From: Clostridia bacterium
GTDB taxonomy: Bacteria > Bacillota > Clostridia > Christensenellales > UBA1242
Reading direction: 5' to 3'
Assembly (NCBI GenBank): GCA_017650795.1
Contig: JAGCEE010000078.1
Span: 1-5,443, forward strand
DNA: 5,443 nucleotides
In this document: one piece after another, positions 1 through 5,443 of the stretch
How positions within the stretch are numbered: the first letter of the stretch is position 1
How the letters are laid out: each line of letters starts with the position of its first letter
Position numbers and translations under genes: made by a program
Notes under the pieces: generated by a model
What the model saw: the letters and a program-made list of their open reading frames with translations, nothing else
Databases searched by the model: none
What the model was told of the DNA's origin: nothing

Positions 1-685
1 CAGGGGTGATATGGGTGTGGAAATACCCATGGAAAGACTCCCTCAAATACAAAAAATAATTATAAAAAAATGTTTGCAGGCAGGAAAAACAGTTATTACG
101 GCAACAGAAATGCTAGAGAGCATGATAAAAAACCCCCGTCCAACAAGGGCAGAAGTTAGCGATGTAGCCAATGCTGTTTATGATGGTTCTAGCGCAATAA
201 TGTTATCTGGCGAAACGGCGATGGGTAAATACCCCGTAGAAGCAGTTGCAACAATGTCAAAAATTGCCATACAAACAGAAAATGATATAGATTATACAAA
301 AAGATTTGAAGCAAAATCATCAATAAAAGATAATGAACTAGATGCCGTATGTAGAAGTGCCGTAAGGCTTTCAATAGATACCGGCTCAAAAATGCTATTT
401 GCATGTTCAAAAACAGGCAAAACAATAAAAAGCATATCAAGGTATCATGCCCCATGCGAGGTAATAGGTGCAACAACAGATAAAAAAGTATACTACAAGT
501 TAGCCTTGTGCTTTGGAATTATTCCAGAGATGGTTGAGGATTACCCAACTCTATCAGATTTGTTTGAAGCAATTACACAAATTGCTAAGCAAAAATATAA
601 TCTAAAAAAAGGGAATAACATTGTAATAACAGGGGGTATTGGAAAGATGACAAATACAAACCTTGTAAAAGTTGAAAGAATATAA
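1..685 (+). CDS. pyk: Pyruvate kinase, C-terminal part (5' truncated by window edge)
   Basis: Pyruvate kinase transfers the phosphate of phosphoenolpyruvate to ADP, giving pyruvate and ATP in the last step of glycolysis (cytosolic, normally a tetramer). The reading frame is open from base 2, with base 1 the last base of the previous codon, so the ATG at 11 is internal. The fragment of 227 residues starts at RGDMGVEIP, the family's conserved RGDLGVE segment whose Asp binds the divalent metal. Then come TATEMLESM (the Thr is an active-site residue), [16 protein letters not shown] and the IMLSGETA segment ending the barrel. The C-terminal allosteric domain starts at about residue 110 and holds a phosphate-loop-like SKTGKT. 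The chain ends in TNLVKVERI, the usual family C-terminus, so there is no extra PEP-utilising domain as in Bacillus-type enzymes. The N-terminal half, including the catalytic Lys and Glu, lies outside the window. The loop before TNLVKV looks about two residues shorter than usual. Transcription probably ends at the hairpin 19 bases downstream. Confidence 0.97.
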   Translation, partial: RGDMGVEIPMERLPQIQKIIIKKCLQAGKTVITATEMLESMIKNPRPTRAEVSDVANAVYDGSSAIMLSGETAMGKYPVEAVATMSKIAIQTENDIDYTKRFEAKSSIKDNELDAVCRSAVRLSIDTGSKMLFACSKTGKTIKSISRYHAPCEVIGATTDKKVYYKLALCFGIIPEMVEDYPTLSDLFEAITQIAKQKYNLKKGNNIVITGGIGKMTNTNLVKVERI

Positions 686-703
686 CAAATGCTTGTTAAA
701 TAC

Positions 704-743
704 AAAAAACACCAACAAAACAAAATTGTTGATGTTTTTTTTT
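704..743. terminator. Bidirectional rho-independent terminator between pyk and nifJ
   Basis: Arms AACACCAACA (708-717) and TGTTGATGTT (727-736) form a 10-bp stem around a 9-base loop. The stem is extended by flanking A (704-707) and T (737-740) runs. Nine T's (735-743) follow on the plus strand and six T's (702 side, complement of the A run) follow on the minus strand, so it can serve both converging genes. Read as pyk RNA the stem has one C-A mismatch. Read as nifJ RNA the same position is a G-U wobble, so the hairpin is slightly better paired in the nifJ direction. The stem has only four or five G-C-type pairs, as expected in an AT-rich genome. Confidence 0.8.
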
Positions 744-764
744 GCTATTATATAAATCAAAACG

Positions 765-774
765 ACTAGCTAGT
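765..774. repeat. 10-bp perfect palindrome ACTAGCTAGT
   Basis: A perfect palindrome sits in the spacer between the terminator and the nifJ stop codon. It contains two CTAG tetramers, and a third CTAG lies at 803-806 inside the end of nifJ. Just next to it, GTAAA (778-782) and TTTAC (786-790) can form a small hairpin that reaches the nifJ stop codon. No function is evident. It may be a weak RNA structure in the nifJ 3' UTR upstream of the main terminator, or chance. Confidence 0.4.
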
Positions 775-789
775 TAGGTAAAATATTTA

Positions 790-3700
790 CTAATCTAAAA
801 ATCTAGTTAAATTTTTTCTTCTTTCTTTTGCATCATTTTCACATTCTTTAAATAATGTTTGTGCCAACTCTGGATTAACCTTGTTTAATGCACTAAATCT
901 TGATTCACCCAAAATAAAGTCCTTAAAACTAATGCTTGGCTCTTTTGAGTCTATTGTTAATGGTTTTTCAAGCGTAGGGTTAAATCTGTATAAGTTCCAA
1001 TATCCACAAAGCACAGCTTTTTTCATTTCTTCGTTTGATTTTGACATATCAAATCCGTGGTTTATGCAAGGGGAGTATGCAATTATTAAACTTGGGCCAT
1101 TATAACTTTCTGCCTCTTTAAATGCTTTTATTGCTTGCATAGAATCGGCACCAAGACTAATTGAAGCCACATAAGCATTTTTGTAAGACATTGCCATAAG
1201 CCCCAAATCTTTCTTTTTTGTATCTTTGCCTGAAAGGGCAAATTTTGCGGTTGCACCTTTTTGGGTGCTTTTTGATGCTTGGCCACCTGTATTTGAATAA
1301 ACTTCACTATCAAGCACGAGTATATTTACATTTTCTTTTGACGCTAAAATATGATCAAGTCCACCATAACCAATATCATATGCCCAACCATCGCCACCAA
1401 TTATCCAAATTGATTTTTTTGTAAAATAGTTGCTATTCGTGATAATACTATTTAACTTCTCGCTTTTTGGCTCATTTTTAAGTAGTTTTAACATTTGTTT
1501 GTATTCTTCATTATCCAAAGAGCCAGCATCTATAAACTTGTTAAGTTTTGTTTTTAACTCGTCGTTATTTGTAATACTTAAATAATCAATGCAAAGTTGT
1601 TTTAATAATTGTTTATTGTTATTTATCGCAAGGCTCATGCCATATCCATATTCGGCATTATCCTCAAATAGTGAGTTTGCCCAAGCAGGGCCACAGCCAT
1701 CAGCGTCTTTTGAATAAGGACAAACAGGTGCATTGCCACCATAAATAGAAGAACAGCCAGTTGCATTTGCAATTATCATATTTTTGCCAAAAAGTTTGCT
1801 TGCAAGAGTAATGTATGGTGTTTCTCCACAGCCGGCACAAGCACCACTAAACTCAAAATATGATTTTTCAAATTGTAATCCTTTTGGAGTATGTGCAGGG
1901 AATGGTGAAGGACAAGATATAAGTTTTTCGAAGTAGTCATAATTTGTTTTTTCTTGCTCCAAAATATCGCTTGCATTTTTCATAACCAATGCTTTGTTTT
2001 TTGCAGGGCAAACATTTGAGCAAACGCCACACCCCGTACAATCAAGAGGACTTATTTGTAATTTATATTTTTTTCCTAAAACACCCATTGCATTTTGTGT
2101 TTTAAAGCCATCTGGTGTATTTTCTAAATCTTTTTCATCAATTAGTTTTGCTTTTATTACGCTATGAGGGCAAGAGACTGCGCACAAACCACACTGTATG
2201 CAGTTTTCACTCTGCCAGCATGGAAGTTTGCTTGCAACACCTCGTTTTAAAAATTTTGATGTATCGGTTGGTACAGAGCCATCGGCATTAAAACTAGACA
2301 CAGGCAAATCATTTCCACAAAGGCTTTCTATTGGTTTAATAAACTTGTTGTAGTAGTTGTTATTTATGCCAAGCTCTGCATCTTTTTTATAGAAATCCTC
2401 ACCAATTTCAACCATTTCTATTGCATCTTCTGTTTGATTGATTGCATCTATGTTCATATTTACGACGCTATCACCCTTTTTGCCATAGGTTTTTTTGATT
2501 GCCTCAATCATTTCTTCTTTTGCTAAGCTGTATTCAATTACATTGGAGAGCTTAAAGAATGCAGTTTGCATGATTATATTTATTTTTCCTCCAAGCCCTA
2601 AATCGTCTGCAATTTTTTGAGCATTTACAATATATAATTTGGCATTTTTATTTTTTAAATCCAAAACAAATTTTTCTGGCAAATATTTGCAAACTTCGCT
2701 TTTAGCTAGTGCAGTATTTAGCAATACAACGCCATTACTTTTTAATCCTTTTGTTAAATCATATCTTCCAACAAAACTAAAATTATGAATGGCAATAAAG
2801 TCGGCACTTTGTAGTAAGTACGGGCTTTGTATTGGTTCTTTTGATACACGAAGGTGGCTTGTAGTAAGGCTTCCGGACTTTTTGCTATCATATTCAAAAT
2901 ATCCTTGCACATAGTTGTCTGTTTCTTCGCCAATTATTTTAATAGTATTTTTATTCGCCGAAACGGTACCATCTGAGCCAAGCCCAAAAAATTTATATTC
3001 CAAACAATCTTCAACCAAATCAAAATTATTATTTGGTAGCGATAGGTTAGTCACATCATCATTTATTCCAACGCTAAAATGATCTAGTGGATTTTCGTTT
3101 TTTAAGTTATCAAAAACCGAAACAACATCGCTTGGTGTAAACTCTTTGCTACCAAGACCGTATCTTCCACCAACAATATTTATTTTTGCTTCACTTTTAT
3201 AAGTTGCATAAATAACATCTTCGCAAAGTGGCTCGGCAGGAGAGGTGCTTTCTTTTGTTCTATCCAAAACGGCAATGTTTTTTGTTGTTTTGGGTAATTT
3301 GTCAATGAATGCGGTGTAGTTAAATGGTCTATAAAGCCTAACTCTAATAACACCAACTTTTTGCCCCAATTTTGCCAATTTTTTAACAGTTTTTATTACG
3401 GTTTCGCTGCCACTTCCCATTATAACAATAACACTTTGTGCATCTTCACAACCAAAGTATTCAAAAGGTTCATATTTTCTGCCGGTTATACTTTCTATTT
3501 TATTAAAAGCGTCAATAACATTGTCATATATTTTAGAGTAAGCCATATTGCAAGCCTCTCTATTTTGAAAGAATATATCTGGGTTTTGTGCTGTTCCTTT
3601 TTGAATAGGATTTAATGGATCAAGAGCTCTTGATTTAAACTCATTTAATTTGTCGTAAGGGTAAATTTTTTTAATATCTTCGTCATTTATACTTTGTATT

Positions 3701-4254
3701 TTTTGAATCTCGTGACTTGTTCTAAAACCATCAAAAAAATGAATAAATGGAACAGAGGATGTAAGAGTAGCAATATGGCTTGCAAGTGCCATGTCTTGAC
3801 ATTCTTGAACCGAAGACGAAGCGAGCATGGCAAATCCGGTTTGACGCACTGCCATTACATCACTATGGTCACCAAAAATAGATAATGCGTGTGTGGCAAC
3901 TGCTCTTGCCGAAACATGAAATACGCAAGGTAGCAGTTCGCCTGCAATCTTGTACATATTAGGAATCATTAAAAGTAGACCTTGGCTTGCTGTAAAGGTT
4001 GTTGCAAGTGCACCACAAGTCAAACTGCCGTGTACAGCACCACTTGCTCCAGCCTCGGATTGCATTTCTTTAACAATCATTTTATTTCCAAATATGTTTG
4101 TTTTTCCATCATCGGCCATTTTGCTAACTTGTTCTGCCATAGTAGAAGATGGTGTTATTGGGTAAATTGCCGAAACCTCGGATAGTTTATATGCTATATT
4201 TGCTGTGGCAGTATTGCCATCAACCGAAATGGTTTTTGTGTTTTTAATGTCCAT
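790..4254 (-). CDS. nifJ: Pyruvate:ferredoxin (flavodoxin) oxidoreductase, single-chain
   Basis: This cytosolic enzyme decarboxylates pyruvate with CoA to acetyl-CoA and CO2 and reduces ferredoxin or flavodoxin. It uses thiamine diphosphate (TPP) and three [4Fe-4S] clusters. The product of 1154 residues covers the full homodimer-type chain. The N-terminal domain has YPITPSSTM (31-39), Glu67 in MQSEAGASGAVHG and Arg117, matching the pyruvate/TPP residues Thr31, Glu64 and Arg114 of the Desulfovibrio africanus enzyme with a constant offset of three. A transketolase-like domain II (about 260-400), the gamma-type domain (about 418-600) and the EKR linker (about 613-680) follow. The double ferredoxin domain has Cys685/688/691/695 and Cys739/742/745/749. 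The TPP domain has GDGWAYDIGYGG (954-965) to Asn988. The proximal cluster is held by Cys806, 809, 834 and 1063. The start is fixed by AAGAGG six bases upstream. Oddities: the EKR motif reads LKR, there are extra Cys845 and Cys854, and there is no C-terminal extension like that of D. africanus. The gene is monocistronic in this window and intact. Confidence 0.98.
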   Translation of the reverse strand: MDIKNTKTISVDGNTATANIAYKLSEVSAIYPITPSSTMAEQVSKMADDGKTNIFGNKMIVKEMQSEAGASGAVHGSLTCGALATTFTASQGLLLMIPNMYKIAGELLPCVFHVSARAVATHALSIFGDHSDVMAVRQTGFAMLASSSVQECQDMALASHIATLTSSVPFIHFFDGFRTSHEIQKIQSINDEDIKKIYPYDKLNEFKSRALDPLNPIQKGTAQNPDIFFQNREACNMAYSKIYDNVIDAFNKIESITGRKYEPFEYFGCEDAQSVIVIMGSGSETVIKTVKKLAKLGQKVGVIRVRLYRPFNYTAFIDKLPKTTKNIAVLDRTKESTSPAEPLCEDVIYATYKSEAKINIVGGRYGLGSKEFTPSDVVSVFDNLKNENPLDHFSVGINDDVTNLSLPNNNFDLVEDCLEYKFFGLGSDGTVSANKNTIKIIGEETDNYVQGYFEYDSKKSGSLTTSHLRVSKEPIQSPYLLQSADFIAIHNFSFVGRYDLTKGLKSNGVVLLNTALAKSEVCKYLPEKFVLDLKNKNAKLYIVNAQKIADDLGLGGKINIIMQTAFFKLSNVIEYSLAKEEMIEAIKKTYGKKGDSVVNMNIDAINQTEDAIEMVEIGEDFYKKDAELGINNNYYNKFIKPIESLCGNDLPVSSFNADGSVPTDTSKFLKRGVASKLPCWQSENCIQCGLCAVSCPHSVIKAKLIDEKDLENTPDGFKTQNAMGVLGKKYKLQISPLDCTGCGVCSNVCPAKNKALVMKNASDILEQEKTNYDYFEKLISCPSPFPAHTPKGLQFEKSYFEFSGACAGCGETPYITLASKLFGKNMIIANATGCSSIYGGNAPVCPYSKDADGCGPAWANSLFEDNAEYGYGMSLAINNNKQLLKQLCIDYLSITNNDELKTKLNKFIDAGSLDNEEYKQMLKLLKNEPKSEKLNSIITNSNYFTKKSIWIIGGDGWAYDIGYGGLDHILASKENVNILVLDSEVYSNTGGQASKSTQKGATAKFALSGKDTKKKDLGLMAMSYKNAYVASISLGADSMQAIKAFKEAESYNGPSLIIAYSPCINHGFDMSKSNEEMKKAVLCGYWNLYRFNPTLEKPLTIDSKEPSISFKDFILGESRFSALNKVNPELAQTLFKECENDAKERRKNLTRFLD

Positions 4255-4260
4255 TTTTAA

Positions 4261-4266
4261 CCTCTT
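4261..4266 (-). promoter_or_regulatory. Ribosome binding site of nifJ
   Basis: AAGAGG on the minus strand lies six bases before the nifJ ATG (4252-4254). It supports this start, which also agrees with the usual family N-terminus (MDxKNTKTISVDGNTA-like). Given the promoter just upstream, this site would lie almost at the 5' end of the mRNA. Confidence 0.8.
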
Positions 4267-4273
4267 AGTACAA

Positions 4274-4302
4274 AGTATATGCCAAATTATTTAATTTCAC
4301 AA
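4274..4302 (-). promoter_or_regulatory. Sigma-A-type promoter of nifJ
   Basis: Read on the minus strand, a -35 TTGTGA (4297-4302) is separated by exactly 17 bases from a -10 TATACT (4274-4279). These match the consensus at four of six and five of six positions. Transcription would start near 4267, giving a leader of about 13 bases that holds little more than the ribosome binding site. There is therefore no room for a riboswitch or attenuator, and control of nifJ is likely at transcription initiation. Confidence 0.7.
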
Positions 4303-4309
4303 ATTATTT
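4284..4309. repeat. Direct repeat AAATTATTT (two copies) around the nifJ -35
   Basis: AAATTATTT occurs at 4284-4292 and again at 4301-4309, 17 bases apart start to start, flanking or overlapping the nifJ -35 hexamer. It could be a pair of regulator half-sites or an UP-like AT-rich stretch. In such AT-rich DNA chance is also plausible. Confidence 0.35.
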
Positions 4310-4320
4310 GTTTGATTTGT

Positions 4321-4338
4321 TTTAAATAAATATTTAAA
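4321..4338. repeat. AT-only inverted repeat in the divergent spacer
   Basis: Arms TTTAAAT (4321-4327) and ATTTAAA (4332-4338) form a 7-bp inverted repeat with a 4-base centre. It lies upstream of the nifJ -35 and over the place where the -35 region of the SDR gene should be. This position would suit an operator for one or both divergent genes, but the arms contain no G or C, so the pattern may be compositional. Confidence 0.35.
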
Positions 4339-4354
4339 TGTGATAAACTATAAT
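4339..4354 (+). promoter_or_regulatory. Candidate promoter -10 region of the SDR-ppa operon
   Basis: Two -10-like elements lie just before the SDR start. One is an extended form TGTGATAAA (TG at 4339-4340, GATAAA 4342-4347). The other is a perfect TATAAT (4349-4354) ending one base before the ATG. The first would place the RNA start at about 4354-4356, at the start codon itself. The second would place it inside the coding sequence. No good -35 is present; TTGTTT at 4317-4322 is 19 bases from GATAAA. Either reading implies a leaderless or nearly leaderless message. Confidence 0.45.
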
Positions 4355-4355
4355 C

Positions 4356-5144
4356 ATGAACAAACAAAAAACACAAAAAATAGTAGTAATCACCGGTGCA
4401 TCAAGTGGTATTGGTGAGCAGTTAAAAAAAATGTATAAGGAGCAGGGCGATATTGTAATAAATCTGTCGCTAGATGCAAGTGGCGATGATGATAATATTT
4501 GCCTTGATGTATCAAACGAGCAAGATGTTAAAGATGCTTTTAAATCCATATACGATAAGTACAAAAAAATAGATGTGCTTATTAACTGTGCGGGTTATGG
4601 AGTTTTTGGCGCAATAGAACTTTTACCAGAAGAAAAATGCAGAAAAATATTTGATGTAAACTTTTTTGGCACGCTTTGGTGCTGTCGTGAGGCATTAAAA
4701 TATATGGATAAGGGTTCAAGAATAATAAATATTTCTTCGGCTTGCGCTATTTTTCCTTTGCCATTTAGGTCCATGTACTGCGCAAGTAAGTCTGCGGTAA
4801 GTATGATGTCTTTTGGGCTTGGAATGGAATTAAAAGATTCAGGAATCTCTGTGACCGCAATTTGCCCGGGCGATATAAAAACCAATTTTAGCAAAAATAG
4901 AGATATTACACTCACAACCAACCAAAGATACAAGGACAGAATAGAAAATTCTGCAAAGCAAATACAAATGCGAGAAGAAAAACGAATGGACAAAGTGCAG
5001 GCGAGTAAAAAAATATTTAAGATTTGCAATAAAAAGCATTTAAAACCAATGTATATTGTAGGTGGCTCATATAAACTGTTTAATTTTGGCAAAAGGCTAA
5101 TATCACAAAATCAATTAAATAATTTATTAAATAAAAAATTTTAA
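4356..5144 (+). CDS. Short-chain dehydrogenase/reductase (SDR), classical type, substrate unknown
   Basis: A cytosolic NAD(P)-dependent oxidoreductase of 262 residues, a normal length for classical SDRs. Visible motifs are the Rossmann cofactor loop TGASSGIG (13-20), NCAG (77-80, usually NNAG), Asn102 in FDVNFFGT, and the catalytic tetrad Asn102, Ser128, Tyr141, Lys145 (YCASK). A PGDIKT segment (171-176) follows strand six. The pattern GYGVFGAIELL plus a C-terminal YIVGGSYKLFNFGKRL recalls SDRs similar to 17-beta-hydroxysteroid or retinol dehydrogenases, but that does not set the substrate. The stretch between strand two and strand three (about 36-48) is short, and the cofactor-choice site has Ser38-Leu39-Asp40, which leaves NAD versus NADP open. 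The ATG at 4356 is the only plausible start: the frame is stopped at 4344 upstream and the Rossmann strand begins at residue 9. It has no Shine-Dalgarno site. The gene is followed after 10 bases by ppa, so the two are probably one operon. No signal peptide or membrane segment is seen. Confidence 0.93.
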   Translation: MNKQKTQKIVVITGASSGIGEQLKKMYKEQGDIVINLSLDASGDDDNICLDVSNEQDVKDAFKSIYDKYKKIDVLINCAGYGVFGAIELLPEEKCRKIFDVNFFGTLWCCREALKYMDKGSRIINISSACAIFPLPFRSMYCASKSAVSMMSFGLGMELKDSGISVTAICPGDIKTNFSKNRDITLTTNQRYKDRIENSAKQIQMREEKRMDKVQASKKIFKICNKKHLKPMYIVGGSYKLFNFGKRLISQNQLNNLLNKKF

Positions 5145-5148
5145 GGAG
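5143..5148 (+). promoter_or_regulatory. Ribosome binding site of ppa
   Basis: AAGGAG overlaps the TAA stop of the SDR gene and lies six bases before the ATG at 5155. It fixes the ppa start and suggests that ribosomes finishing the SDR gene can load directly onto ppa. Confidence 0.88.
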
Positions 5149-5154
5149 AATAAT

Positions 5155-5443
5155 ATGAATATTTGGAAAGATTTAGACCCAAAAAGAATATCGCCAGACG
5201 ATTTTATCGCTTGCATAGAAATAGAGCAGGGTAGCAAAAATAAGTATGAATTAGATAAGGAGACAGGGCTAATAATACTAGATAGGGTATTATTTACAAG
5301 TACGCATTACCCAATGAATTATGGATTCATTCCACTAACTTACTCGGAGGATAACGACCCTCTTGATGTATTTGTTTTATGCAGTCAGCCAATAGAAAAA
5401 ATGAGCATTGTTAGGTGCTATCCAATAGGAATAATCACAATGC
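5155..5443 (+). CDS. ppa: Family I soluble inorganic pyrophosphatase, N-terminal part (3' truncated by window edge)
   Basis: This cytosolic enzyme hydrolyses pyrophosphate to two phosphates, pulling PPi-forming biosynthetic reactions forward. Only 96 codons are in the window; the family is usually about 165-220 residues. They align well with the E. coli enzyme by eye: CIEIEQGSKNKYELDK matches its IEIP...KYEIDK, Arg44 follows, then YPMNYGFIP (52-60). The family signature appears as DNDPLDV (66-72), with metal-binding Asp66, Asp68 and Asp71. Lys30, Glu32, Arg44 and Tyr56 correspond to known active-site residues. It is a metal-cofactor (normally Mg) family I enzyme, not the DHH-type family II enzyme found in many Bacilli. 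The gene lies 10 bases after the SDR stop with a strong ribosome binding site and no obvious promoter of its own, so it is probably translated from the SDR transcript. An internal promoter in the AT-rich end of the SDR gene cannot be excluded. Confidence 0.95.
   Translation, partial: MNIWKDLDPKRISPDDFIACIEIEQGSKNKYELDKETGLIILDRVLFTSTHYPMNYGFIPLTYSEDNDPLDVFVLCSQPIEKMSIVRCYPIGIITM

Noticed and set aside
11..13. Start of pyruvate kinase at the ATG at 11
   Set aside because: The frame is open to the window edge and encodes the conserved RGD just before this Met, so the ATG is internal and the gene begins outside the window.
189..723. Minus-strand open frames opposite pyk
   Set aside because: They lie antisense to conserved pyruvate kinase motifs or across the terminator, without start signals; they are compositional shadows.
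881..4185. Several open frames of 60-84 codons inside nifJ on both strands
   Set aside because: All lie within an intact, highly conserved 1154-residue coding sequence and show no independent start signals or domains.
4294..4302. A full Rex operator over the nifJ -35
   Set aside because: Only one half (TTGTGAAAT on the minus strand) is present. No matching inverted half is found at the normal spacing, and the half-site is largely explained by the -35 hexamer. It is kept only as a weak possibility in the findings.
4255..4355. A riboswitch or attenuator in the divergent spacer
   Set aside because: The predicted nifJ leader is about 13 bases and the SDR leader is near zero, and no GC-containing stem is present.
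4595..5092. A 165-codon open frame on the minus strand, antisense to the SDR gene
   Set aside because: It has no ribosome binding site or recognisable domain, is a reverse-frame shadow of a clear SDR with all catalytic motifs, and has the low-complexity hydrophobic composition typical of antisense frames in AT-rich genes.
1..5443. A novel defence, mobile or secondary-metabolism system
   Set aside because: Every gene is a recognisable housekeeping or common enzyme family, and there are no insertion-sequence ends, tRNA-linked repeats, CRISPR-like repeats or composition breaks visible.

Overview
This AT-rich window carries ordinary central-metabolism genes of a bacterium. Standard stops (TAA, TAG) are used, the Shine-Dalgarno sites are AAGGAG/AAGAGG-like, and the sigma-A-type promoter is canonical. 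A large single-chain pyruvate:ferredoxin oxidoreductase (NifJ) points to an anaerobe. Together with clostridial-looking pyruvate kinase motifs and low GC, this suggests a fermentative low-GC Firmicute (Clostridia-like, possibly an uncultivated gut lineage). I cannot name the species from sequence alone.

Layout, left to right. (1) Bases 1-685, plus strand: C-terminal part of pyruvate kinase (pyk), cut by the window edge. (2) Bases 686-789: a convergent intergenic spacer with a bidirectional intrinsic terminator (704-743) and a small palindrome. (3) Bases 790-4254, minus strand: a complete, intact nifJ with its own promoter (TTGTGA, 17 bp, TATACT) and a very short leader. (4) Bases 4255-4355: a divergent intergenic region with the nifJ promoter, a 9-bp direct repeat, an AT-only inverted repeat and a candidate promoter for the next gene. 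(5) Bases 4356-5144, plus strand: a classical short-chain dehydrogenase/reductase (SDR) of unknown substrate, with no visible ribosome binding site. (6) Bases 5155-5443, plus strand: the N-terminal 96 codons of a family I soluble inorganic pyrophosphatase (ppa), placed 10 bases after the SDR stop and running off the right edge.

How the genes work together: pyruvate kinase makes pyruvate and ATP. NifJ converts pyruvate and CoA to acetyl-CoA, CO2 and reduced ferredoxin, which typically feeds hydrogenase or other ferredoxin-linked steps. The two genes face each other and share a terminator, so they are not one transcript. The pyrophosphatase removes PPi from biosynthesis. The SDR is probably co-transcribed with it, but no biochemical link between them is evident.

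I found no mobile element, CRISPR array, RNA gene, defence or toxin system, and no convincing new system. The points worth a second look are the SDR start region (no Shine-Dalgarno, promoter-like bases next to the ATG), some unusual NifJ residues, and the shared regulatory spacer.
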